NCBI RefSeq assembly: GCF_001548235.1
Contig: NZ_AP014938.1
Span: forward strand, 62,001-126,000
Source of the DNA: Rothia mucilaginosa
GTDB lineage: Bacteria > Actinomycetota > Actinomycetes > Actinomycetales > Micrococcaceae
Direction: 5' to 3'
Length of the DNA: 64,000 bases
This document shows, piece by piece, positions 28,012-36,919 of the stretch. Each line of letters opens with the position of its first letter. Within the stretch, counting starts at the first letter, position 1. The translations under genes and the position numbers were made by a program. The notes below the pieces were generated by a model, which saw only the letters and a list, made by a program, of their open reading frames with translations, was not told the DNA's origin and ran no database searches.

Positions 28012-28863
28012 ATGTCTACCATGTATACCCGCCGCACCGCCCTGACCGCACTGGGCCTGGGCACCGCAGCGCTTCTTGCCGCTTGCTCTTCCAAGTCTTC
28101 CTCCGAGTCTTCAGCGACCGCGAGCGCATCCGCTACCGAGTCTTCGACCGCGAGCGCTAGCGCGACCGCATCCGTCTCCCCCACCGCTGAGGCAACCACC
28201 ACCGTTGAGCCTGGCCCCAGTATGAAGGGCGAGGTTGTTCTTGCCGACTACTCCTCCACCGGCACTTTTGAGCCCGGCACCAAGGAGCACAAGGCTGTCA
28301 ACGTTGCGATCCCGGTTGAGCCGGCGAAGCTGCGTGAGAACAGTGTTGAGGGTCTGCACGCGTTCATCGCGTACTGGCAGGCTACCCTGAACTACCTGCT
28401 ACTGACCGGTGACGGTACCCGCTTCACGAACATTGACCACACCGGCGACTACTCGACTGTGGCTGAGTTCTTCCAGAGCATGTACGCTTCGGAGAGCGGC
28501 TGGGTTATTGGTTCGGAGCGTCCGATGATTCTGTCACTGACTGCTGACCGCCCGACTAAGGACACCCGCACCGGCTACTACACGTGGGCATCCGAGATGG
28601 TGATTGATGGTGCTGAGGGTGCTGGCGTGTACAGCAAGACCAATGATCGTGTGCAGCCGCTGACCGAGGTGTTCAAGTACCCGGGTAAGCCGGTGGCTGG
28701 CCAGATTGTGGCGCACTACCAGGACGGCACGTGGCGTATGGTGCGTCGTGCTCCGGGTACTGCGTCTGCTTCGCCGGTTCCGTCACTGAGCCCGAGCGCT
28801 TCGGCTGAGGGTGCTGCGTCTGCAGAGGCGACCGCTGCTTCTGCTGAGGCATCGGCACAGTAG
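28012..28863 (+). CDS. Tat-type lipoprotein, diverged paralogue
   Basis: 283 residues, starting MSTMYTRRTALT. Lipobox LAAC, mature end CSSKSSSES. The linker is Ser/Ala/Thr-rich. The core is recognisable but diverged: MKGEVVLADYSSTGTFEPGT, AVNVAIPVEPAK, GLHAFIAYWQATLNYLLLTGD, SGWVIGSERP and YQDGTWRMV. A second low-complexity Ala/Ser/Glu tail of ~40 residues ends the protein. Codon use is more GC-rich than in the preceding paralogues. It closes cluster 1 and is followed by a strong terminator. Confidence 0.86.
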   Translation: MSTMYTRRTALTALGLGTAALLAACSSKSSSESSATASASATESSTASASATASVSPTAEATTTVEPGPSMKGEVVLADYSSTGTFEPGTKEHKAVNVAIPVEPAKLRENSVEGLHAFIAYWQATLNYLLLTGDGTRFTNIDHTGDYSTVAEFFQSMYASESGWVIGSERPMILSLTADRPTKDTRTGYYTWASEMVIDGAEGAGVYSKTNDRVQPLTEVFKYPGKPVAGQIVAHYQDGTWRMVRRAPGTASASPVPSLSPSASAEGAASAEATAASAEASAQ

Positions 28864-28888
28864 GTTCTGAATCCCCTATACCACTGAG

Positions 28889-28926
28889 AAGCCACATGTG
28901 TTTCAAACACATGTGGCTTTTTGCTT
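28889..28926 (+). terminator. Terminator closing lipoprotein cluster 1
   Basis: AAGCCACATGTGTTT pairs perfectly with AAACACATGTGGCTT, followed by TTTGCTTTT. The same arm sequence recurs at 60083-60147. Confidence 0.9.
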
Positions 28927-28957
28927 TTAATCTTTCTTGGATAAGTCAGGCATAAAC

Positions 28958-28991
28958 AAAAAGCCTTGATTCCGAAGAATCAAGGCTTTTT
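28958..28991 (-). terminator. Symmetric terminator behind tRNA-like remnant
   Basis: AAAAAGCCTTGATTC pairs with GAATCAAGGCTTTTT around a four-base loop, so it can act on either strand. It lies downstream of the tRNA-Glu remnant on the - strand. Confidence 0.75.
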
Positions 28992-29024
28992 CCTAGTGTG
29001 ACCCCAACCGGATTTGAACCGGTG
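28989..29024 (-). repeat. Partial tRNA-Glu 3' end duplicate
   Basis: 36 bases identical to 29187-29222: the T-arm and 3' acceptor strand of tRNA-Glu plus its downstream flank. The 5' half of a tRNA is missing: beyond the repeat comes unrelated sequence with two hairpins (GCATGATG/CATCATGC and GCCGTGAG-AGG-CTCACGGC). It resembles an att-site duplication or a decayed tRNA copy. Confidence 0.65.
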
Positions 29025-29153
29025 ACGGAGGGTGCATGATGCCGAGCGCGCGAGGAAATCCATCATGCCCCGGAGTGCCGCGACGTAAGGAGCGGCGCCG
29101 TGAGAGGCTCACGGCGGCACCATAGAATCTGGGCTCAGTTTTGCCCGATAAAC

Positions 29154-29189
29154 AAATAAACCCTCAGCCAGAAGACTGAGGGTTTATTT
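29154..29189 (-). terminator. Terminator of tRNA-Glu
   Basis: AAATAAACCCTCAG pairs with CTGAGGGTTTATTT around an eight-base loop, directly behind the tRNA 3' end on the - strand. Confidence 0.8.
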
Positions 29190-29196
29190 CCTAGTG

Positions 29197-29269
29197 TGAC
29201 CCCAACCGGATTTGAACCGGTGTTGCCGCCGTGAGAGGGCGGAGTACTAGGCCGCTATACGATGGGGCC
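29197..29269 (-). tRNA. tRNA-Glu(CTC)
   Basis: 73 bases on the - strand. The acceptor pair is GGCCCCA/TGGGGTC, the anticodon stem is CCGCC/GGCGG with the loop CTCTCAC (anticodon CTC), and the T arm is CCGGTTCAAATCCGG. The 3' CCA is not encoded. Confidence 0.92.
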
Positions 29270-29508
29270 GTGAGATTTACATCTCTTTTACCAGGTCTCC
29301 CTGGCAACACATATAACTATACAGAGGTTCCCAGAAACAACAAAATCGAAAAGCGGTGAATTGAGTCACATATTTTACACCGAGTGCAAGACCCACCATA
29401 TAGGCTCTTTTCCAACTACACCAGGCACTCCCCCAGCAGCTTCCACCGCCACCACACCCCGCCTCCACCCAATAAACACCTTACAAAACGCCACGGCATC
29501 AAGGCACA

Positions 29509-29543
29509 AAAATGCGCCCCGCACAGTGTACGGGGCGCATCCC
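29509..29543 (-). terminator. Terminator of LAKTG propeller gene
   Basis: ATGCGCCCCG pairs with CGGGGCGCAT around a nine-base loop, followed on the - strand by TTTTTG. The 29270-29508 gap shows no gene. Confidence 0.85.
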
Positions 29544-29563
29544 ACTCAAACTAGAGCAAGAAA

Positions 29564-31759
29564 CTATGCCTTACGGCGGCGAAGCACCATCACAGCGGCA
29601 CCAGCGATCAGCGCAAACGCACCGACAGCCGCCAGGCTCAGAACACTCTGAGCACCAGTCTTAGCCAGCGAGCCCTTGCTCTGAGGCGCAGACTTGGTCG
29701 CCGAAGCGCTCACCTGAGAATCAACGCCGGAGCTCTTAGGCTGAGACTCGGACTTCGCCGACGAAGAGTTCTTCAGCGGCGCGGTCTTCGCAGTGGTTCC
29801 CAGCTGGTCGTTAGCTTCCTCAGCCTTCGAAGGTTCACCCTTCGACTGCTCAGCCGCAGGCTTCTCTGCTACTGCAGATGCAGATGCGGAAGGCGACGCC
29901 GAGGCAGCGGCAGGGAACGCCGGCTCATCAGCCTCATTGCGGTTATCTGCATTGCCGGCATCCTTCGCATCATTAACAATCAGCGAAACAGCCGAATCAT
30001 AATTGCGGTTGGTAGCCACATCAGAACCAGCAGTGACGGTGCCGAGCAGGTAGCCCTGGCTGTACTGCATGGTGTTCGCAGGAACACGCAGAGTTGCCTC
30101 GAAGGAGTACTTGCCGGTACGTGAGTTGTAGACGAACGCGCTCGCCGGAACGATAGTAGACACCTTCTGGATGTTTGCCAATTCGCTATCGGTCAGCTTG
30201 TCATAACCCATCGACCACTCACCCTCCTTGACGAGGAACAGGCGGAGACCTTCGGCCGGCGGCTTATCATAGTCGTAGCCGGACACATGGAAGGTGTAGG
30301 GGCGGGTAATGTCGACGGTACCCTCAGCGAAGTTCAGGGTGGGGTCAATCAGCACTGCAGTAGCCTGCTTCGGGTAGCCCTGGAAGGGAACCTTTGCGGG
30401 ATTAATAGTCGCGGTGGAGGTGAATTCACCCTCGGAAACCTCAGCGTAGAACTTCACGATGGAGTTCGGAACCAGCTTCTGCTGCGAGGAAGGAACAGTC
30501 TTGCCGTTACGATCCACGGTCGCCTTGGAGGTGTAGGTGTCGGTCAGGGAGCCGTCGCCGGTCTTCGCGTTCAGCACGTAGGGTACTGCCGCGGTGGTGT
30601 TGGCGATGTCCTGCTTATCCACTGCGATGACGGAGCCGTCCTCGGCGATGGTCAGGTCGTTAGCCTTACCACCGTTCATCTCAACCTCACCGATCACGCG
30701 GTCGGTCTTAGCGTCGAAGATAGCGATCTTACCGGTGCCGAAGTCGGTCACGTACACCAGGTCACGCGCCTCATCGTTCTCCATGGACAGGGCCTGGGTG
30801 CCGAACTTGACGAACTTCTTGAACGCGCCGGTAGTCAGGTCGTACACGGAGATACCGGAGTTCACGCCGTTCACACCCTGAGAGGAGACGTAAATTTCGT
30901 TCTCGGAGTGGTCAATGGTGACGTCAGAGGGGCGAACCTCAACGGAGGAGTTCTCGCCGCGGGTCTGGATAACCTGCTCGGTCTTGAAAGTGTGGGTGTT
31001 GATGACGAAGACCTTGCCGCCGGTGCGCTCAGGCACGTACAGCTTGTCGCCGTCAACGGTCATGTTCATGCCAACATAGCGGGTACCGCCATTGGGGGTA
31101 CCCTCCAGCTGCAGCTTAGTAACTTCGAAGGTCTTCATGTCGATAGCGGACACATAGTAGCGGCCGGTCACGAACACCTTGCCGGAGTTGTGGTCCACCA
31201 GCACGGAGCGGGGGTGCTCAATCCAGTTCGGGTCACTCTCAGAGATACCGTGGTTAGTCCAAACCTGCTCCATGGTGTTCTGGTCGAACACAGACAGGGA
31301 GTTGTCAGTGGTGTTAGTAACCCACACGGTGCCGGACACATCATCAACAGTGATACCGTACGCGGAAATGTAGCCGAATTCGCCGTTCTTATCCAGCTCG
31401 AAGGGAAGCGCTGCTACTTCTTCAATCTGAAGAGTGTCCGCGTTGACACGAGCAATAGTGGAGGCGAGGTTGCTATTACCGCCCACGCCAACCATCCAGA
31501 TTTTGTTGGTCGCCTTGGAGTAGGCAACCTGGTACTGGCCGGGCAGGCCCTGGGTAATCTGCGCGACGGATGCGGAGGTGTCAACAACGCGGCTCAGCGA
31601 TGCGGTGGAAGGAGCCGATGCGCTAGAGGCGGCGGTCTGATGTGCGTTATTCGGTGCTGCGAAGGAGGCAGGAATCATGGCTGCGCCGGAGATTGCGAGC
31701 GCGAGGGAGCCAACGGCGAGCCCCTTCAACGCCTTGCCCGAGGAGGGAGTGAGGTTCAA
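29564..31759 (-). CDS. Sortase-anchored YVTN-type beta-propeller protein
   Basis: 731 residues. The signal peptide is ALKGLAVGSLALAISGAAMI with cleavage after SFA. Residues ~60-400 form one beta-propeller of YVTN/YncE type with repeating blade motifs (VDDVSGTVWVTNT, VDHNSGKVFVTGRY, VTIDHSENEIYVSSQ, DEARDLVYVTDFGTGKIAI). A second beta domain (residues ~410-610) and a Pro/Ala/Ser/Lys wall-spanning region follow. The C-terminus has LAKTG, a hydrophobic segment and RRRKA: a cell-wall sorting signal of the LAXTG kind used by class E sortases in actinobacteria. It probably acts as a surface adhesin or binding platform; the ligand is unknown. It is a shorter paralogue of the next gene. Confidence 0.9.
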   Translation of the reverse strand: MNLTPSSGKALKGLAVGSLALAISGAAMIPASFAAPNNAHQTAASSASAPSTASLSRVVDTSASVAQITQGLPGQYQVAYSKATNKIWMVGVGGNSNLASTIARVNADTLQIEEVAALPFELDKNGEFGYISAYGITVDDVSGTVWVTNTTDNSLSVFDQNTMEQVWTNHGISESDPNWIEHPRSVLVDHNSGKVFVTGRYYVSAIDMKTFEVTKLQLEGTPNGGTRYVGMNMTVDGDKLYVPERTGGKVFVINTHTFKTEQVIQTRGENSSVEVRPSDVTIDHSENEIYVSSQGVNGVNSGISVYDLTTGAFKKFVKFGTQALSMENDEARDLVYVTDFGTGKIAIFDAKTDRVIGEVEMNGGKANDLTIAEDGSVIAVDKQDIANTTAAVPYVLNAKTGDGSLTDTYTSKATVDRNGKTVPSSQQKLVPNSIVKFYAEVSEGEFTSTATINPAKVPFQGYPKQATAVLIDPTLNFAEGTVDITRPYTFHVSGYDYDKPPAEGLRLFLVKEGEWSMGYDKLTDSELANIQKVSTIVPASAFVYNSRTGKYSFEATLRVPANTMQYSQGYLLGTVTAGSDVATNRNYDSAVSLIVNDAKDAGNADNRNEADEPAFPAAASASPSASASAVAEKPAAEQSKGEPSKAEEANDQLGTTAKTAPLKNSSSAKSESQPKSSGVDSQVSASATKSAPQSKGSLAKTGAQSVLSLAAVGAFALIAGAAVMVLRRRKA

Positions 31760-32230
31760 TGTGTGTCCTTCAAATGTGTAACGGAAGTGCTCACATGCCG
31801 CATGCGAATGCTAACGAGACACCCGTGAATATGCGGTGACATATTCGACGGCACGAAAAGCAGAAATGCAGGTAACGCATAAATTTACCTACCTTCTAAT
31901 CCTCAGTGTTTTCCCAGGAAAATACAAGCAGCGACGTGGGCGTGTTTTGTATTTTTATGAATGAGCCCCTAATTCGCCTCCAGTATCACGTGAAGGTTGA
32001 GTTGTTTCCGAGGTTTTTCCTTGCTCTTGCAGGCAAAAACCCTGGCTACAAGGGGTGTTGTGATGCTTTTATATTTACACATTAATGTAAAAATTTAGGT
32101 GAGGTGCGCCAGCAACATTCACTGCGGGCCACACATTTTTTCGACATTCAAAACCTATATTTTTACAGGCAAGTGCACATATATAAATATGTTTTAAAAC
32201 CCCTGCCCAGTATTAGCCCAAGCAGACAGG
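31760..32230. other. Intergenic promoter region of propeller gene
   Basis: No gene is supported in this ~470-base AT-rich stretch. On the - strand, upstream of the 31759 start, AGAAGGTAGGTAAAT resembles AGAAGGTAAGTTAAT upstream of the 35442 gene, suggesting shared control of the two propeller genes. Confidence 0.4.
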
Positions 32231-32289
32231 CAAAAGGCGGGTACCCCTCCCCCAGATTCGAAGAATCCGAAAGAGAAAATACCCGCCTT
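32231..32289 (-). terminator. Terminator of LANTG propeller gene
   Basis: Outer arms GGCGGGTA/TACCCGCC with an inner GATTC-GAA-GAATC hairpin, followed on the - strand by TTTTGCC. Confidence 0.75.
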
Positions 32290-32334
32290 CTCACGCGTTT
32301 CGAGCATTCAAGCCCGAAAACTAAACGCTACACT

Positions 32335-35300
32335 TTATGCCTTGCGGCGGCGCATCACCAGAGCAGCACCCGCAATCAGCGCCACAGAAGCGAAAGCAAC
32401 CAGCGGCATCACAGCGTTAGCACCGGTGTTCGCCAAAGCGCTACGCGAAGAGCCAGCCTGCGAAGAACCAGCCTCGCTCTTAGCAACCGAGGAACCACCG
32501 GTAGAAGAATCGGAACCGCCATTCTTCACAGCCGAACCGGACTTATCAGCCTTCACAGCATCCGGAGCAGACTTGGAATCCTGTGCACCAGTCTTAGCAT
32601 CAGACTTGGAATCAGACTGAGATGCCTGATCCTTAGAGGTCTGATCCTTAGCCTCTGCGGTGTTCTCGGACTTAGCATCAGACTTCTTGTCCTCAGACTT
32701 AGCGTCCTCAGCCTTCTTGTCCTCAGCCTTCTTGTCCTCAGGCTTCGGATCAGCCGGCTTCGGATCAGCCGGCTTCGGGTCAGCCGGCTTCGACTCCTCA
32801 GCCTTCACACCGGTCACCGTCGGGTAACCCGCAAACTGAAGCGAAGTCGGGGTGATACCCACCGGAGCTGCGCTCGCGTCGGTGTCCTTCACACCAACCT
32901 TGAACTTCAGAATCGAGTTAGCCTTCAGCTGCTGAACCGATGCGGGAACGTCGTTACCCTGGCGGTCCTTGGTGGGCAGGGTGGTGTACTCGCTGGCGGT
33001 GGTGATCTCGCCGGTGGTGCCGTTGAGCACGTAGGGCAGGGTCACCTTCTCATCGCGGTCCTTCTTGTCGAGGACCAGCACGGAGCCGTCCTTGAGCAGG
33101 GTCACGTCGTTCGCGGCTGCGCCGTTCATCTCGACCTCGCCGATGACCTCGTCAGCGCGGCCGTCGAAGACAGCCACCTTGCCGGTGCCGAAGTCGGTCA
33201 CGTACACCAGGTCGCGATCCTCATCGTGCTCCAGTGCGAGCGCCTGGGTGCCGAACTTGACGAACTTCTTGAACTCGCCGGTGGTCAGGTCGTACACAGA
33301 GATACCGGAGTTGACGCCCTTCACACCCTGAGAAGAAACATAAATCTCATTCAGCGAGTGATCCACCGCCACGTCGGAGGGGCGAACCTCAACGGTGGAG
33401 TCCTCACCCTGAGTCTGGATGGTCTTCTCAACCTTGAAGGTCTTGGTGTCCACGACGAAGAGCTTGCCACCGGTACGCTCGGGAACGTACAGCTTACCGC
33501 CGTCCAGGAACAGGTTCATGCTCACGTAGCGAGTACCGCCGTCGGGTGCGCCTTCGAGCTGAATCTTCTCAACCTGCTTGGTCTTCAGGTCGATTGCGGA
33601 GACGAAGAAGCGGCCGGTGACGAACGCCTTACCGGACTCGTGGTCAACCAGAACGGAGCGGGGGTGCTCGATCCAATTCGGGTCGCCTTCCTTCACGCCC
33701 TCGTTAGTCCAGATGAGCTTGAGGGTCTGCTGGTCGTACACTGCCACGGAGTTGTCGATAGTGTTGGTGACCCAGACGGTGCCGTCCACGTCATCAACAG
33801 TCACGCCGTATGCGGAGGTGTAACCGTACTGGCCCTTGTCGTTCTTCTTCACGGGCAGCTCGGCGAATGCCTCGGTCTGCAGGGTGTCTGCATCCACGCG
33901 TGCCAGGGAGGAAGCGAGGCCGCCGCGTGCACCCACGGTGGGGACGAACAGCTTGTGGTTCTTCTTGGAGTAGCCGACCTGGAACTGGCCGGGCAGACCC
34001 TGAATGATGTTTGCAACGCTACCGTTTGCGTCCACGGTGCGGTGTGCCTCGGTGGAGGGGGCGGTAGAGTCGGTTGCCTTGGTCTTGGTGGCGGTTGCCG
34101 GGTAGCCCTGGAACTCGCGGGTTTCGGGGGTGACCTGCTTGACCTCGGAGTTATCGCCTGCGGTTGCGGTGACCTTGAACTTCAGGATGGAGTTCGCCTG
34201 AATGTCGGAGGTCTTGGCGGGAACCTCGTTGCCCTGCTTGTCCTTAGAAGGCTTGCTGGTCACCTTGTTGGAGGTGCTGACGGTGCCGGTAGTGCCGTCG
34301 AGGACGTAGGGCACGGTTGCGGTTGCGCCAGCCTGCTTGTCCACAGCAACAACGGAGCCGTTGGGCAGCACGACCAGGTCGTTTGCCTTGCCGCCGTTCA
34401 TGGTGACCTCGGCGATCAGCTTGTCTGCTGCACCGCCGTCAATCACGCCGACCTTGCCGGTGCCGAAGTCAGAGACGTACACCAGGTCGTTCGCCTCATC
34501 GTTATCGAGCGAGAGCGCCTGGGTGCCGAAGGGGATGAACTTCTTGAACTCGTAGGTGGTCGCATCGTACACGGATACACCGGAGTTCTCGCCCTTCACG
34601 CCCTGCGAAGAGACGTAAATTTCGTTCTGCGAGTGGTCAATAGCCACGTCGGAGGGGCGAACCTCGCCGTCCTTATCGCCCTTCACAGAGATGGTCTTCT
34701 CGACCTTGAAGGTCTTGGTGTCGATCACGAAGAGTTTGCCGCCGGTGCGTTCGGGCACGTACAGCTTACCGCCGTCCACCAGAATGTTCATGCTGATGTA
34801 GCGGGTACCGCCATCGGGTGCGCCCTCAAGCTGAATCTTCTCGACCTTCTTGGTCTTCAGATCGATAGCCGAGACAAAGAAGCGACCGGTCACGAAAGCC
34901 TTACCCGACTCGTGATCAACACGCACCTCGCGGGGGTGCTCGATCCAGTTCGGGTCGTCCTTGCTCAGACCCGCATTGGTCCACAGCTGCTTCATGGTCG
35001 CCTGATCGTACACGGCAACGGAGTTATCGCGGGTGCTGGTCACCCACACGGTACCTTCCTCGTCATCGACGGTGATACCGTACGCACCCTCGTAGGAGTA
35101 GCCCGAGTCCCCCTTGATAATGGGCAGCTCGGCGACAGCCTCAATCTTCAGGGAGTTTGCGTCAATGCGAGCAATCGTAGAAACGTGCTCGTCGCGGTCA
35201 GCGGTGCCCGCAACCCAAATCTTGTTGGTCTTCTTGGAGTATGCGACCTGGAACTGGCCGGGCAGGCCCTGGGTGATCTTTGCCATCGCCTTGTCGGTGA

Positions 35301-35442
35301 TGGTGCGAGCTTCGCTGCTCTGGCTTGCTGCCCGGGTGGATTCTGCCGCGAACGATGCGGGGATGGCGGCAACGCCGGAAATTGCCAGTGCCAGCGATCC
35401 AACGGCGAGGCCCTTGAATGCCTTGCTCGAAGCGAGGTTCAT
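32335..35442 (-). CDS. Sortase-anchored double beta-propeller protein
   Basis: 1035 residues. The signal peptide core is KGLAVGSLALAISGVAAIP. Two YVTN-type propellers in tandem (residues ~50-440 and ~460-860) are close copies of each other: both contain ITQGLPGQFQV, VDHESGKAFVTGRFFVSAID, LYVPERTGGKLFV and YVSSQGVKG. Each propeller is followed by a small beta domain. A PADPKP repeat and a highly charged Lys/Glu/Asp/Ser region span the wall, then LANTG, a hydrophobic segment and RRRKA form the sorting signal. It arose by internal duplication of the architecture seen at 29564. Probably a wall-linked adhesin; no catalytic residues are recognisable. Confidence 0.91.
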   Translation of the reverse strand: MNLASSKAFKGLAVGSLALAISGVAAIPASFAAESTRAASQSSEARTITDKAMAKITQGLPGQFQVAYSKKTNKIWVAGTADRDEHVSTIARIDANSLKIEAVAELPIIKGDSGYSYEGAYGITVDDEEGTVWVTSTRDNSVAVYDQATMKQLWTNAGLSKDDPNWIEHPREVRVDHESGKAFVTGRFFVSAIDLKTKKVEKIQLEGAPDGGTRYISMNILVDGGKLYVPERTGGKLFVIDTKTFKVEKTISVKGDKDGEVRPSDVAIDHSQNEIYVSSQGVKGENSGVSVYDATTYEFKKFIPFGTQALSLDNDEANDLVYVSDFGTGKVGVIDGGAADKLIAEVTMNGGKANDLVVLPNGSVVAVDKQAGATATVPYVLDGTTGTVSTSNKVTSKPSKDKQGNEVPAKTSDIQANSILKFKVTATAGDNSEVKQVTPETREFQGYPATATKTKATDSTAPSTEAHRTVDANGSVANIIQGLPGQFQVGYSKKNHKLFVPTVGARGGLASSLARVDADTLQTEAFAELPVKKNDKGQYGYTSAYGVTVDDVDGTVWVTNTIDNSVAVYDQQTLKLIWTNEGVKEGDPNWIEHPRSVLVDHESGKAFVTGRFFVSAIDLKTKQVEKIQLEGAPDGGTRYVSMNLFLDGGKLYVPERTGGKLFVVDTKTFKVEKTIQTQGEDSTVEVRPSDVAVDHSLNEIYVSSQGVKGVNSGISVYDLTTGEFKKFVKFGTQALALEHDEDRDLVYVTDFGTGKVAVFDGRADEVIGEVEMNGAAANDVTLLKDGSVLVLDKKDRDEKVTLPYVLNGTTGEITTASEYTTLPTKDRQGNDVPASVQQLKANSILKFKVGVKDTDASAAPVGITPTSLQFAGYPTVTGVKAEESKPADPKPADPKPADPKPEDKKAEDKKAEDAKSEDKKSDAKSENTAEAKDQTSKDQASQSDSKSDAKTGAQDSKSAPDAVKADKSGSAVKNGGSDSSTGGSSVAKSEAGSSQAGSSRSALANTGANAVMPLVAFASVALIAGAALVMRRRKA

Positions 35443-35600
35443 ATGTATGTCCTTTTTCGTGGGTGGTGTGTAAAGGTGCGTCTCTCCCCCACCGATGGGT
35501 GGTGAGGTACCGCGTTTTTCCTGCTCTCTGATGTGGGTTTCGTGGGCCCACGAGGAAGGAAACTAGTCTTCACACAGTATTTAGTAAGGCAACCATTAAC

Positions 35601-35615
35601 TTACCTTCTAGGTAA
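35601..35615 (-). promoter_or_regulatory. Palindromic operator candidate
   Basis: TTACCT-TCT-AGGTAA is a perfect dyad upstream of the 35442 start. Adjacent AAGTTAATGGTTGCCTTACT is AT-rich and promoter-like. Metal-dependent or other repressor control is possible but not shown. Nothing else is recognisable in the 35443-35749 gap. Confidence 0.4.
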
Positions 35616-35749
35616 TACTTACTTAGCGCACAGGATTTTTCAAGATTTCAGGTATATATGACGCAAAATTTCATATGCCAGGCACAGCCTGTCACTAAAA
35701 CTCCCCGAGGTGCGGCAATATAGCAGCGAGGCGCAACGGGGCACAGCAA

Positions 35750-35784
35750 AACCCCCGTCTCCAGCAAAGCCAGAAGACGGGGGT
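35750..35784 (-). terminator. Terminator of Tat-SLH gene
   Basis: CCCCCGTCT pairs with AGACGGGGG, followed on the - strand by TTTTGC. Confidence 0.8.
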
Positions 35785-35839
35785 TCCACACACCCCAATA
35801 CACAGTGCCGAAGTGACACGGTGCCGGGGTGACTAAAAA

Positions 35840-36919
35840 TTAGGAGACATACGAGAAGTCAGTGAACAGCAGGTTCTGCAGCTTGTAGCGGCGAATGAAA
35901 CGAGCCAGCTCCGCGCGAGTAGTCGGCGCGGTCGGGTTAAACACACCCGAAGCATCCAGCACGATGTCGTTCGCGCCAGCCCACGCAACGTAACGGTGCA
36001 GAGTACCCGCACCGAGCACGTCGCGGAAACGAGAACCAGTGCCCTCCTTCATTTCGGTCAGCTGAACCTCCGCGTTGTACTGGAACAGCACAGCCGCCAG
36101 CTCCTCGTGAGAAACCGGTGCGGTCGGGTCAATCTTGTCGCCACCGGTGAGCGGCTCGGTGATCTTGCGGTCACGAGCCCAGTGCAGCGCGTTCGCGGTC
36201 GGGCGGCCTGCCGCATCCGCGAAGGGTGCAACATCCGAGTTTTCGCTCACGCCAGCGTGACCTGCAGCGTGGTTCAGCAGAGCAATAAGCTCCTCGCGGG
36301 TCACAGGGCGGTCCGGCTCAAACGCGCCAGTCTGCGGGTTCGGCATCAGCCACTTCTTCTGGTTCGCCATGCGGATATCCTCAGCGAACGGGTGGTTATC
36401 CGGAACATCCTCGAAAGAAGTCTTCAGGATCTTGGTCTCAGCCAGGGGGATGCGCGCAGCAATCTGGTGGGTGATCTCCTGACCCCACGGGTCGGAGCAA
36501 ATATCCAGCTGCAGGGCGTGATCAACACCCTCACCCTGCATCAGCTCGATGGGGAACTGGTCGCTACCGCTGAAGCTGTCAGCGTCACCGTCAAATTCGG
36601 GGGTGAGCGGCCAGGAGCGCAGAGTTTCGAAAGAGTCGTTACGAACGTAGCCGTGGCGTACGGTCAGGGTGGTGCCTTCGGTGAGGAATTCGCGCAGACC
36701 GTGTGCAGTGTAGTTGACGGTCATACCGGTTTCAGTGATGGTGGCGCGCTGAATAACGAGGCGCGGGCCTTTAGTTTCCTCGGTTGCCGGGGCAAGGTTT
36801 GCGGGGGCTTCGTCTGCCTGAGCGGCCTGTGCCTGCAGGGTCAGTGCGCCTGCAGCGGCGGCGGCAGAAGCACCCTTTACGAAGAATCGTCGTGAGAGTC
36901 GATGGGTAAGCAAGGGCAT
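35840..36919 (-). CDS. Tat-exported SLH protein
   Basis: 359 residues. The N-terminus has a textbook Tat signal (LSRRFFVKGASAAAAAGALT) with cleavage near AQA. Residues ~50-165 form one beta domain (LVIQRATITETGMTVNYTA). Residues ~170-355 hold three SLH repeats: SFEDVPDNHPFAEDIRMANQ, then FADAAGRPTANALHWARDRK and FRDVLGAGTLHRYVAWAGAN. It differs from the 1-19 kb SLH array in export route and sequence: it lacks the WARQKGITFGW core. It stands alone in its transcript. Probably wall-associated; the beta domain has no known partner. Confidence 0.86.
   Translation of the reverse strand: MPLLTHRLSRRFFVKGASAAAAAGALTLQAQAAQADEAPANLAPATEETKGPRLVIQRATITETGMTVNYTAHGLREFLTEGTTLTVRHGYVRNDSFETLRSWPLTPEFDGDADSFSGSDQFPIELMQGEGVDHALQLDICSDPWGQEITHQIAARIPLAETKILKTSFEDVPDNHPFAEDIRMANQKKWLMPNPQTGAFEPDRPVTREELIALLNHAAGHAGVSENSDVAPFADAAGRPTANALHWARDRKITEPLTGGDKIDPTAPVSHEELAAVLFQYNAEVQLTEMKEGTGSRFRDVLGAGTLHRYVAWAGANDIVLDASGVFNPTAPTTRAELARFIRRYKLQNLLFTDFSYVS

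Noticed and set aside
28989..29100. A second tRNA gene next to tRNA-Glu
   Set aside because: Only the T arm and 3' acceptor strand are present; no pairing 5' acceptor or anticodon arm can be drawn, and it does not fit tRNA-Sec.
32104..35505. Very long open frame on the + strand opposite the double-propeller gene
   Set aside because: Its translation is Leu/Val/Gly-biased shadow sequence with no domains. The - strand frame has a signal peptide, YVTN blades and a sorting signal.
35581..35600. DtxR/IdeR-type iron box upstream of the double-propeller gene
   Set aside because: TTAGTAAGGCAACCATTAA matches only part of the consensus, so the iron-box claim is not supported.
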